Shown here in pieces: positions 1-5,173 of a stretch of 5,173 nt of DNA. The DNA comes from Lachnospiraceae bacterium. Lineage in GTDB: Bacteria > Bacillota > Clostridia > Lachnospirales > Lachnospiraceae. Every line of letters starts with the position of its first letter. The first letter of the stretch is position 1. A model generated the notes under the pieces. It worked only from the letters and a program-made list of their open reading frames with translations. It was not told where the DNA came from and made no database searches. The stretch spans positions 1 through 5,173 of the forward strand of contig JAAVYC010000077.1 in assembly GCA_022790905.1 (NCBI GenBank), in the 5' to 3' direction. The position numbers were made by a program, and so were the translations under genes.

Positions 1-800
1 GGCATATCATCCACGCCCAAAACCTGTCTGTTATGTTTGGTAATACATTCTTTCACCTGTTCCTGATTCTTCTCAAAATCATTTAAAAGTTCAAACTCTT
101 CTGCATCGAGATACTTTCGCACATTTTCTCTCATACCGTCCAATGTGTACTCTGTACAAATCGTAATCTCTTCGTCTGGACGCAGCATTTTCTTTTTCAC
201 GTCCAACCTCATCTTCCGATAAGCAAGCACATAGAGCCCTCTCGGTGTGTGGATACTGAGTACGTTCATGGCAAGCTGTTGTATTTTAATTTTTTCCTTC
301 TTCTCGCTTTGTTTTGCCTTATACTGAAAGTTCTTAACAATGATCTCAAACTGTTCCTGATTTAATTCATACGCTTCCCCATGAAAACTCTCACGATCCA
401 GATAGCGAACAAGCCGAAAATCTGAATGGTACGGAACACAGTCCATCCGATTACACATTTCCAGATAGTTTAATATCTTCAGATTTGCAGTGTGATCGAA
501 TAAGTTTTTGTATTTATGCGGATTTTGTGAAATATCCTGTACCAATTCATGGTTCACCGGACAATAAGATCCCTCCACAATCTGAGAGGATAGAATCGAA
601 TCGATATAAATACATTCATATCTATCCGTCGTATACTTTCCCAGATGCAAGCCATCCACAACGAGACTTCGTCTTTCAGGATTCAGGTCATGAATTCCAA
701 TCCAATATTTTGTTATTTGTTCTCCCCTGTTTCGGTATTCAATATTCAGCCACTTTCCCTCGTGGACCGCACGGAAAATATCGCGGTAAACATTATTCAT
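1..800 (-). CDS. Partial N-terminus of a large protein, probably WYL-like/SF1 helicase-type
   Basis: An open frame runs from ATG at 800 to the left edge without a stop, giving 266 residues; the C-terminus lies outside. The start is supported by an AGAGGA ribosome binding site at 814-809, 8 nt upstream. The ATG overlaps the end of yaaA by 8 bp, so translation is probably coupled. The protein opens MNNVYRDIFRAVHEGKWLNI, followed by alternating beta-type segments (KYWIGIHDLNPERRSLVVDG, then LHLGKYTTDRYECIYIDSIL), which resembles a WYL-like sensing fold. Further on are NLKILNYLEMCNRMD and VLSIHTPRGLYVLAYRKMRL. From memory, this arrangement begins large Clostridia proteins annotated as AAA-domain or superfamily-1 helicases, whose Walker motifs lie further downstream. 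No ATPase motif is visible here, so the helicase assignment is inference. No signal peptide or membrane segment is seen, so it is probably cytoplasmic. Confidence 0.75.
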   Translation of the reverse strand, partial: MNNVYRDIFRAVHEGKWLNIEYRNRGEQITKYWIGIHDLNPERRSLVVDGLHLGKYTTDRYECIYIDSILSSQIVEGSYCPVNHELVQDISQNPHKYKNLFDHTANLKILNYLEMCNRMDCVPYHSDFRLVRYLDRESFHGEAYELNQEQFEIIVKNFQYKAKQSEKKEKIKIQQLAMNVLSIHTPRGLYVLAYRKMRLDVKKKMLRPDEEITICTEYTLDGMRENVRKYLDAEEFELLNDFEKNQEQVKECITKHNRQVLGVDDM

Positions 801-1545
801 CCTTGTTTTCCTCTTTTATAAAATAGTACATTTTCTCTGAAGATATTTCCTCTGAAAAAGCATATCCGAGACGATCAAATTTTTTAATCTCCTTAAAGTC
901 CGTAATTTCTTTCTCTGCCAAAAAGCGAACCATCTCACCTCGCGCCATTTTTGCCTGTGTTCCCTTTTGGATCACTCTATCTTCTTTCCACTCGCCAAAA
1001 ACGCAGGTCAGATATTGGCTTTTGGAAGTTAAATGTTTTTCAATACATTTAGAATATTCTTTAGAGGCGAGATTCAAAATCTTTTCGTCGAATATCTCTC
1101 TGTATAATTTTTCTCCCCAGAATTCATACAAATTTTTTGTTCCATTCACATTCGCCTTCGCCTGCATCTCCAACCGATAGGGTACTACCCCGTCAAGAGG
1201 TCTTAATACACCGTAAAATCCAGATAGAATCCTTAAATGCTCCTGCACATATCCCCACTCTTTTTCCGTAAATACACTGGGTGCCATATATTGATACTGA
1301 ATTCCTTCGTAGGATAGCAGTGCCGGTGTCAGGTTCCTCTCCAAATCCATTTCTTGGAAACGACGATAGTTTAACTCCGCTAATCGTCCATTGCACCCCC
1401 ATAACTCTTGAGCCTCCCCATAAGTCAATGTTTTCATCCAATTCATGATCTCCCTTGTCTCTTCTAAAAAAACCGGCTGATCTTTTATGGAAAGTGTATC
1501 TGTGTCAATGTTCATCTTTTTTGCAGGTGAAATAATGATTTTCAT
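793..1545 (-). CDS. yaaA: Peroxide stress protein YaaA (DUF328/UPF0246 family)
   Basis: A 250-residue protein close to the family's usual length (about 250-260). Family hallmarks are visible in order: N-terminal MKIIISPAKKM (1-11), SGFYGVLRPLD (108-118), PYRLEM (122-127), LYEFWG (139-144), NLASKEY (158-164) and a C-terminal AKMARGEMVRF segment (198-208). These match the signature blocks of E. coli YaaA. In E. coli the protein limits intracellular iron and oxidative DNA damage during peroxide stress and is OxyR-controlled; it has been reported to have a DNA-binding fold. It is expected in the cytoplasm. The frame is open back to a TTG at 1560, but that codon lies upstream of the AAGGAG ribosome binding site at 1555-1550, so ATG at 1545 is chosen. 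The gene follows a terminator and has its own likely promoter. Its TAA stop overlaps the ATG of the next gene, which suggests a two-gene or longer transcript. Confidence 0.95.
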   Translation of the reverse strand: MKIIISPAKKMNIDTDTLSIKDQPVFLEETREIMNWMKTLTYGEAQELWGCNGRLAELNYRRFQEMDLERNLTPALLSYEGIQYQYMAPSVFTEKEWGYVQEHLRILSGFYGVLRPLDGVVPYRLEMQAKANVNGTKNLYEFWGEKLYREIFDEKILNLASKEYSKCIEKHLTSKSQYLTCVFGEWKEDRVIQKGTQAKMARGEMVRFLAEKEITDFKEIKKFDRLGYAFSEEISSEKMYYFIKEENKDE

Positions 1546-1549
1546 ATAA

Positions 1550-1555
1550 CTCCTT
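1550..1555 (-). promoter_or_regulatory. Ribosome binding site of yaaA, deciding the start
   Basis: AAGGAG on the minus strand, 4 nt before ATG at 1545. A start at the upstream in-frame TTG (1560) would place this Shine-Dalgarno inside the coding region and leave the family's conserved N-terminal MKIIISPAKK preceded by five unrelated residues. The ATG at 1545 is therefore preferred. Confidence 0.85.
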
Positions 1556-1569
1556 ATCAAACGTTCATT

Positions 1570-1586
1570 TGATTATTATTATAATC
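1570..1586 (-). promoter_or_regulatory. Probable yaaA promoter -10 box inside a PerR/Fur-like operator
   Basis: A perfect TATAAT lies at 1583-1578 on the minus strand. It would put transcription start near 1571 and give a 5' leader of about 26 nt before yaaA. The -35 region, which falls within the upstream terminator stem, is poor. The -10 box is embedded in TTATAATAATAATCA (1584-1570), which by my comparison matches 12 of 14 defined positions of the B. subtilis PerR box (TTATAAT-N-ATTATAA). The segment also contains the inverted repeat GATTAT-N4-ATAATC (1586-1571). A repressor bound here would block the polymerase, which fits peroxide induction of yaaA. AT-rich intergenic DNA can give such matches by chance, so the operator call is inference; the -10 call is stronger. 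Confidence 0.5.
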
Positions 1587-1597
1587 TATCTGCATAG

Positions 1598-1627
1598 AAA
1601 AGGACAGACCATTCTCATGATCTGTCC
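1598..1627 (-). terminator. Rho-independent terminator of the sigma/anti-sigma operon
   Basis: On the minus strand, GGACAGA (1627-1621) pairs with TCTGTCC (1608-1602). After one mismatch, three further pairs close a four-base loop (GAGA). The stem is followed by TTTTCT (1601-1596). It lies 33 bp after the anti-sigma stop and just before the yaaA -10 box, separating the two operons. The U-run is short, so some read-through into yaaA is possible. Confidence 0.75.
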
Positions 1628-1660
1628 AAATTGTATCCTAACACTATCCAAAACTGCTAA

Positions 1661-3079
1661 TTACTTTTTTTGCTGTATATCCACAAGGCCGGTCTTTAAT
1701 ACTGCCTCTGAAAACTCTGACGTATATCCATCGCCACACAGATTCAGATAGGAGTATTTTAATTGTTCTTCGTCCACAACAATTCCAAGATGCACCGTCT
1801 TTTTTTCGCCAACTTTCAAGCTGTCGATATAATTTTTCTGTTCTTCTCCGCCGAGTACATCACAGTAAATCATCTCTCCACCCCAGTCTATCAGACTGTC
1901 TTTTATAACCGTATCCCATGTATCTCCTTCTTTCGGCTGTTCTCCTTGATAGATCGCATAGCCAGCGTCCTTCTTCTCCATGCTTAAAAGAGAACCGGAA
2001 TATAAAATATTTTTCATATTCTTTTCGGTGTTATTCTGGTACTCAACTGTCACATAAACCAATTTTTGTGCTACCTCTTTACTGGAGATCTTTTCATCTA
2101 ATGTATTAACCCCATCTCCTTTTTTCATATATCGGATTGTCGCTGGAAGCAGATTTCCTTTTTCATCTGTCTCCTTTTCAAACGCTTCATCTAAGTTCTC
2201 CTTTTTTAACACTTCGATATTATCCAGAATCTGCACGTCTGTCACCTTGACGTCTAGAGCTCCCTGACCAGAAGACACTTTCATGGTATCTCCTATCTGA
2301 TAAATTCCCTTGAGGTCATCTTTTGAAATTTCAAGACAGATTTCTTCTCCTTCTCCGGCCTCTTTTTCTGCTTCTTTTGTCCCACCGATATGGCTGCTCC
2401 AGTTCTCTGCGATCATTTTCGCATTTTTGTCCGGTTTTAAGTTTATTCCCTCTGCGATCTTCAGCGCTTCTTCTTTTTTTACATCTTCTGCAATGTACAT
2501 CTCCAGAATATGATGTACTTCTGGAAAAAACAGATAGATTCTCTGGTTAAAAGATAGGTTTTTACCGCCATTTTTGTGCAGTTCCAGATAGACTCCCTTA
2601 CGTCCACCGACGTCAATATTTTCACTCTTTTGTACATTTTGATCGAGCATTTCAAAACTGTCATCTCCGGTATCCATCCGATAAAGTACCATGCTGACTC
2701 CGCCTAAATGCTCGGAACCCTCAAACCCGTATTTTCCATCTCCTAGATCTCTCATTCCCTCTGGTAAATAGTTTACTTCCATCGAAACGAGAGGAATATT
2801 AGTCACTTTCTTATTTTTATTGTCTGATGACGCCTCATTTTTTTCGACTTTCGTCTTTATTCCATATTTCCCTACTTCTTCTCGGTTCATCTGATAGACA
2901 ATCGTTCCCGCACATACGGTCGTTCCAAAAAGTAGGACTGCCACTGTGGCAGCTGCCGCGACACTTTTCTTTTTCAATGGTCTAATCACTTTCATCTGTC
3001 TCTCTACCTCTCTTTCTATTCTTTCCCGTATCTCACTTGGCATCTTTGGAAAATCCTTCTTCAAATCTTCTAATCTCAT
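1661..3079 (-). CDS. Single-pass membrane protein, probable anti-sigma factor of the adjacent ECF sigma
   Basis: A 472-residue protein. The N-terminal part (1-38), beginning MRLEDLKKDFPKMPSEIRER, is charged, helical and cytoplasmic; this type of segment precedes the membrane helix in many Clostridia sigma-associated proteins and probably binds the sigma factor. A KKK stop at 36-38 is followed by a hydrophobic helix at about 39-61, predicting N-in/C-out topology with about 410 residues outside. Residues about 96-216 (from IPLVSMEVNYLPEGM to EEALKIAEGINLKPDK) resemble a DUF4367-type domain. The rest, from about 250, looks like one or more beta-rich domains of unknown function (KVTDVQILDNIEVL, KLVYVTVEYQNNTEKNMKNI). 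It overlaps the sigma gene by 4 bp (ATGA), the classic arrangement for a regulator and its partner. An in-frame ATG at 3121 would add 14 residues, but the GGGAGG site at 3095-3090 favours 3079. The anti-sigma role rests on context and topology; the ligand is unknown. Confidence 0.85.
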   Translation of the reverse strand: MRLEDLKKDFPKMPSEIRERIEREVERQMKVIRPLKKKSVAAAATVAVLLFGTTVCAGTIVYQMNREEVGKYGIKTKVEKNEASSDNKNKKVTNIPLVSMEVNYLPEGMRDLGDGKYGFEGSEHLGGVSMVLYRMDTGDDSFEMLDQNVQKSENIDVGGRKGVYLELHKNGGKNLSFNQRIYLFFPEVHHILEMYIAEDVKKEEALKIAEGINLKPDKNAKMIAENWSSHIGGTKEAEKEAGEGEEICLEISKDDLKGIYQIGDTMKVSSGQGALDVKVTDVQILDNIEVLKKENLDEAFEKETDEKGNLLPATIRYMKKGDGVNTLDEKISSKEVAQKLVYVTVEYQNNTEKNMKNILYSGSLLSMEKKDAGYAIYQGEQPKEGDTWDTVIKDSLIDWGGEMIYCDVLGGEEQKNYIDSLKVGEKKTVHLGIVVDEEQLKYSYLNLCGDGYTSEFSEAVLKTGLVDIQQKK

Positions 3080-3555
3080 ATACTGTGAACCTCCCAACAA
3101 TGTAATTCTTTTTTTAGACATTTCCTCGCTCTCAACAATTGGTTCTTTATGGCACTCTCTGTTGTGCGCTGTATTTTTGCAATTTCTTTTACGCTATAAC
3201 CCTCCATATAGTATAGAGTGATTGCCAGCTTCATCTTTTTCGGGAGCTGGTATATCGCCTGATAAAGATCTGAATAATCTTTTGTCTCTATACTCTTTTC
3301 CACTTTCACATTTTCTAATGATACAAGCTTTTTTTCGGCACGCATAATCGCATAACATTCGTTTATGAGAATCCGTATCAGCCACGTTTTCGCATAGTCA
3401 TCCGAGCGGAGTGTATGACGTTTTGAAAAAGCTTTCACAATAGCTTCCTGTATGGCATCTTCACAATCCGCATCGTTATAGAGTAATGTCTTAGCTACGT
3501 GATACATCATATCTTCAGAAGTGATCATCAAATCTTCTAACTGTTCTTTATCCAT
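3076..3555 (-). CDS. ECF-type RNA polymerase sigma-70 factor
   Basis: A 159-residue protein with only sigma regions 2 and 4, the normal size for an ECF sigma. Region 2 includes DCEDAIQEAIVKAF (about 30-43, core-polymerase contact) and TWLIRILINECYAIMR (57-72, -10 recognition and melting). Region 4 (about 101-151) starts at IYQLPKKMKLAITLYYMEGY and contains the helix-turn-helix YSVKEIAKIQRTTESAIKNQ followed by LLRARKCLKKEL, which would bind the -35 element. It should redirect RNA polymerase to a small stress or envelope regulon when released by the membrane protein encoded immediately downstream, with which it overlaps by 4 bp. The ATG at 3555 has an AAAGGA ribosome binding site at 3570-3565, 9 nt upstream. 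I could not assign it to a named sigma, although it resembles SigV-like ECF factors of Firmicutes. Its regulon cannot be told from this window. Confidence 0.95.
   Translation of the reverse strand: MDKEQLEDLMITSEDMMYHVAKTLLYNDADCEDAIQEAIVKAFSKRHTLRSDDYAKTWLIRILINECYAIMRAEKKLVSLENVKVEKSIETKDYSDLYQAIYQLPKKMKLAITLYYMEGYSVKEIAKIQRTTESAIKNQLLRARKCLKKELHCWEVHSI
3090..3095 (-). promoter_or_regulatory. Ribosome binding site deciding the anti-sigma start
   Basis: GGGAGG on the minus strand within the end of the sigma gene, 10 nt before ATG at 3079. It is the strongest Shine-Dalgarno near either candidate start. The alternative ATG at 3121 has only a GAGG placed 2 nt from the start codon, too close for efficient use. 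Confidence 0.7.
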
Positions 3556-3617
3556 ACTCTTTGTTCCTTTCTGCCGGCCAGCTTTTTTGACGGTAATTTT
3601 TATTCTTACCTTTTTGT

Positions 3618-3647
3618 CTTACACTAATTAGATGTATGAATAGTCCA
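3618..3647 (-). promoter_or_regulatory. Weak candidate promoter of the sigma/anti-sigma operon
   Basis: TGGACT (3647-3642) and TGTAAG (3623-3618) are separated by 18 bp, each matching four of six positions of the housekeeping -35 and -10 consensus. The leader to the sigma ATG would be about 55 nt. A short inverted repeat, GGTAA-N9-TTACC (3610-3592), lies between this promoter and the gene and could be an operator. I saw no clear ECF-type promoter (AAC motif with CGTC at 16-17 bp), so autoregulation is not supported here. Confidence 0.3.
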
Positions 3648-3659
3648 TTTGGTCTCATA

Positions 3660-3709
3660 AAAAATAAAACAAAAGTGCGTTTCGGTTCTTATGCAAACGC
3701 AACTTTTGT
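3660..3709 (-). terminator. U-tailed hairpin, second terminator between kinase and sigma operon
   Basis: On the minus strand, ACAAAAGTTGCGTTT (3709-3695) pairs with AAACGCACTTTTGT (3682-3669). That gives 14 pairs with one bulged base and a 12-nt loop, followed by TTTATTTTTT-type sequence (down to about 3660). It fits a Rho-independent terminator for transcripts coming from the kinase side. The low-GC outer stem and long loop make it less typical than the one next to the kinase stop. It may also be part of a repeated intergenic element. Confidence 0.6.
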
Positions 3710-3734
3710 CCCGCGCGCGTAGCTGCGCATCTCA

Positions 3735-3782
3735 TTCTTGATCTTATAGGAAATCCAAAGGAATTTCCTATAAGATCAAGAA
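3735..3782. repeat. 20-bp perfect inverted repeat (long hairpin) in intergenic DNA
   Basis: Arms at 3735-3754 and 3763-3782 are exact reverse complements (TTCTTGATCTTATAGGAAAT), with an 8-base loop that can add three more pairs (TCC/GGA) around a bulge. Neither strand has a U-run directly after the stem, so it is not a simple terminator. Its end merges with the A-run of the adjacent terminator at 3781-3805. A stem this long and perfect with a small loop suggests a REP/MITE-like element, a protein-binding palindrome or an RNA-processing/stability hairpin. Whether copies exist elsewhere cannot be judged from the window; no second copy is seen here. Confidence 0.8.
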
Positions 3783-3805
3783 AAAATCTCGCAAAGCGAG
3801 ATTTT
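3781..3805 (-). terminator. Rho-independent terminator of the hybrid kinase gene
   Basis: On the minus strand, AAAATCTCGC (3805-3796) pairs perfectly with GCGAGATTTT (3792-3783) around a TTT loop, continuing into a T-run to 3781. It begins only 8 bp after the kinase stop codon. The opposite strand has only a broken T-rich tail, so the main direction is minus. Confidence 0.9.
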
Positions 3806-3813
3806 CCTTTATA

Positions 3814-5173
3814 TTATTCCAAAATATTCTCAATTAGATCTAATAACTGTGACGTATTCACTGGTTTTGCCATGTGTGCATCCATACCACTTTCCAATGA
3901 CATTTTTATATCTTTCTCAAAATTATTTGCCGAAAGGGCAATAATTGGAATTTTTGCCAACTGCAAATCCTCAAGCCCCCGAATCTCTCTCGTCGCATGA
4001 TAACCGTCCATAATTGGCATCTGTATATCCATAAGAACCAAGGAATATTCTCCTGGCTGTGACGCTCTTACTTTCTCCACTGCAATTTTTCCATTCACCG
4101 CTGTCTCGACAAAAAATCCAGCGCCCTTTAACAACTCTTCCTCTATTTCTAAATTAATTTCATTGTCCTCTACTAAAAGTATTCTCCGATGACTCGAAAG
4201 CTTCTGCCTCTCCTGCTTATCTGCATCTGAGTACGAACAACCACCTTCTTTTACCCTCATATGTAGCAGAACCGTAAAGCAGCTCCCTTCACCTTCCACA
4301 CTATTTACCTCTATCGTTCCACCTAACATATCTACGACATTTTTTGTAATTGTGAGACCAAGACCCGTTCCATAAGAACCACTCAATGTCGTATTGCGCT
4401 GCCTCTCAAACGGTTCAAATAAATGTTCTAAAAAACTTTCACTGATTCCGACGCCATTGTCTTCTACTATAAACTGGTAGGCCGTATAATCGTTTTTCAA
4501 CTGAGGCTGTTCCGCAATGGTAAGCTTTACCTCTCCTCCTTTTTCTGTATACTTTACAGCATTTCCAATCAAATGAAAAAGTATCTTCTCCAAGAGTCTC
4601 GGATCACTGTAAACCCAATCGTGTTTTAGCTCAAATGTATTTTGAGAAAAAGCAATCTCCTTTTTTTCTATCTTCGAACAAAATTTTTTATATATCTTTC
4701 GTGCAACATCTTTCAGATTACATTCAATCTCCTGCACATCAACTTTACCAGCCTCTATCTTAGAAATTTCCAAGACATCGTTCACCAAATTAAGCAATTG
4801 AACACCGGCTTCTTCGATCCCATTCAGATACCCCTCCACTCGCGACTTTTCGTCGATATATTTTTTCGCAAGCGCTGCATAACCTAAAATTGCATTCAGT
4901 GGAGTTCTGATATCATGGGACATATTAGAAAGAAATGTGTCCTGCGCTATATTTGCTGTTTTTGCATAGCTCAGCGCCTTTTCTAAAATCTTCTTTTTTT
5001 CTATTCCTTCCCGGATTTCATCGTCAATCACTCTGCAGCCAAAAATAATCCGAAAGATATGCTTTTCGTGACTTACATTTACGATACAAAGCTGCTGATA
5101 TTCTATTTTCTCATCTATGACAACTCGATAATTGATGTGGTATTTTTTACTTTTTTCCAGTTTTGTACGGATA
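3814..5173 (-). CDS. Partial PAS-containing hybrid sensor histidine kinase/response regulator
   Basis: An open frame from the right edge to TAA at 3816-3814 gives 452 visible residues; the N-terminus is outside. A GTG at 5031 is not the true start, because the frame continues upstream with PAS-like sequence (KYHINYRVVIDEKIEYQQLC, ending IIFGCRVIDDEIREGIEKK). A short linker leads to HisKA with the phospho-accepting H86 in NMSHDIRTPLN. HATPase follows, with N-box N204 (FHLIGNAVKYT), G1 DNGVGI (238-243) and G2 GTGLGL (268-273). The C-terminal receiver domain (about 330-451) has acidic E335/D336 (LLVEDNEIN), phospho-acceptor D382 (LVLMDIQMPIMDGY), S414 and K436 (HMAKPVN). All catalytic residues seen are intact. 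It should autophosphorylate and pass phosphate to its own receiver. No HPt domain or separate output regulator is visible, so the partner must be encoded elsewhere. A terminator follows directly, so this is the last gene of its transcript. Confidence 0.95.
   Translation of the reverse strand, partial: IRTKLEKSKKYHINYRVVIDEKIEYQQLCIVNVSHEKHIFRIIFGCRVIDDEIREGIEKKKILEKALSYAKTANIAQDTFLSNMSHDIRTPLNAILGYAALAKKYIDEKSRVEGYLNGIEEAGVQLLNLVNDVLEISKIEAGKVDVQEIECNLKDVARKIYKKFCSKIEKKEIAFSQNTFELKHDWVYSDPRLLEKILFHLIGNAVKYTEKGGEVKLTIAEQPQLKNDYTAYQFIVEDNGVGISESFLEHLFEPFERQRNTTLSGSYGTGLGLTITKNVVDMLGGTIEVNSVEGEGSCFTVLLHMRVKEGGCSYSDADKQERQKLSSHRRILLVEDNEINLEIEEELLKGAGFFVETAVNGKIAVEKVRASQPGEYSLVLMDIQMPIMDGYHATREIRGLEDLQLAKIPIIALSANNFEKDIKMSLESGMDAHMAKPVNTSQLLDLIENILE

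Noticed and set aside
485..826. Plus-strand open frame of 113 codons
   Set aside because: It lies opposite the partial minus-strand gene that has conserved-looking protein sequence and a good ribosome binding site; the plus-strand translation looks random.
1546..1560. TTG start giving yaaA five extra residues
   Set aside because: The ribosome binding site lies within those five codons, and the family begins at the internal MKIIISPAKK.
1557..1572. Short inverted repeat TCAAA-N6-TTTGA in the yaaA leader
   Set aside because: Five pairs in AT-rich DNA with mismatches inside are too weak to call an operator or leader structure on their own.
2310..2550. Two overlapping plus-strand open frames of 67 and 75 codons
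   Set aside because: They are antisense to the membrane protein gene; their Ser/Leu/Phe-rich composition is what a lysine/glutamate-rich gene gives on the opposite strand.
3080..3121. Upstream ATG for the membrane protein adding 14 residues
   Set aside because: Its Shine-Dalgarno is too close to the ATG, while ATG at 3079 has a strong GGGAGG site and the typical ATGA overlap. It is not fully excluded.
3660..3805. CRISPR-like repeat array
   Set aside because: The hairpins differ from each other in sequence and there are no regularly spaced identical repeats.
5029..5031. GTG as the start of the histidine kinase
   Set aside because: The frame stays open to the window edge with 47 further residues that read as the end of a PAS domain, so the gene is simply cut by the window.

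Overview
The window looks like an AT-rich chromosomal segment from a low-GC Gram-positive anaerobe, most likely a Lachnospiraceae/Clostridia gut commensal. This is judged from codon use, strong AGGAG-type ribosome binding sites, U-tailed terminators, and the style of the sigma/anti-sigma pair and the hybrid kinase. No species is identified. All convincing genes lie on the minus strand, so transcription runs from high to low coordinates.

In transcription order: (1) 5173-3814 is the C-terminal part of a PAS/HisKA/HATPase/REC hybrid sensor histidine kinase, whose N-terminus lies outside the window. (2) 3813-3556 is a 258-bp intergenic region with three successive hairpins: a classic terminator directly after the kinase, a 20-bp perfect inverted repeat, and a second U-tailed hairpin. 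A weak candidate promoter for the next operon follows. (3) 3555-1661 is a two-gene operon with a 4-bp ATGA overlap: an ECF-type sigma factor and a single-pass membrane protein that is probably its anti-sigma factor, with a large predicted extracellular part. It ends in a hairpin terminator at 1627-1598. (4) 1586-1570 holds a consensus -10 box embedded in a PerR-box-like sequence. (5) 1545-793 is yaaA (peroxide stress protein). Its end overlaps by 8 bp the start of a gene running off the left edge (800-1), which looks like the N-terminus of a large WYL-like/superfamily-1 helicase-type protein.

The window therefore combines three stress or signal-response modules: a phosphorelay kinase, an envelope-sensing ECF sigma/anti-sigma pair, and a probable peroxide-responsive operon pairing YaaA with a putative nucleic-acid enzyme. 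The most distinctive points are the PerR-like operator on the yaaA -10 box, the coupling of yaaA to the helicase-like gene, and the triple-hairpin intergenic region. No CRISPR array, tRNA, rRNA, insertion sequence or phage gene was seen.
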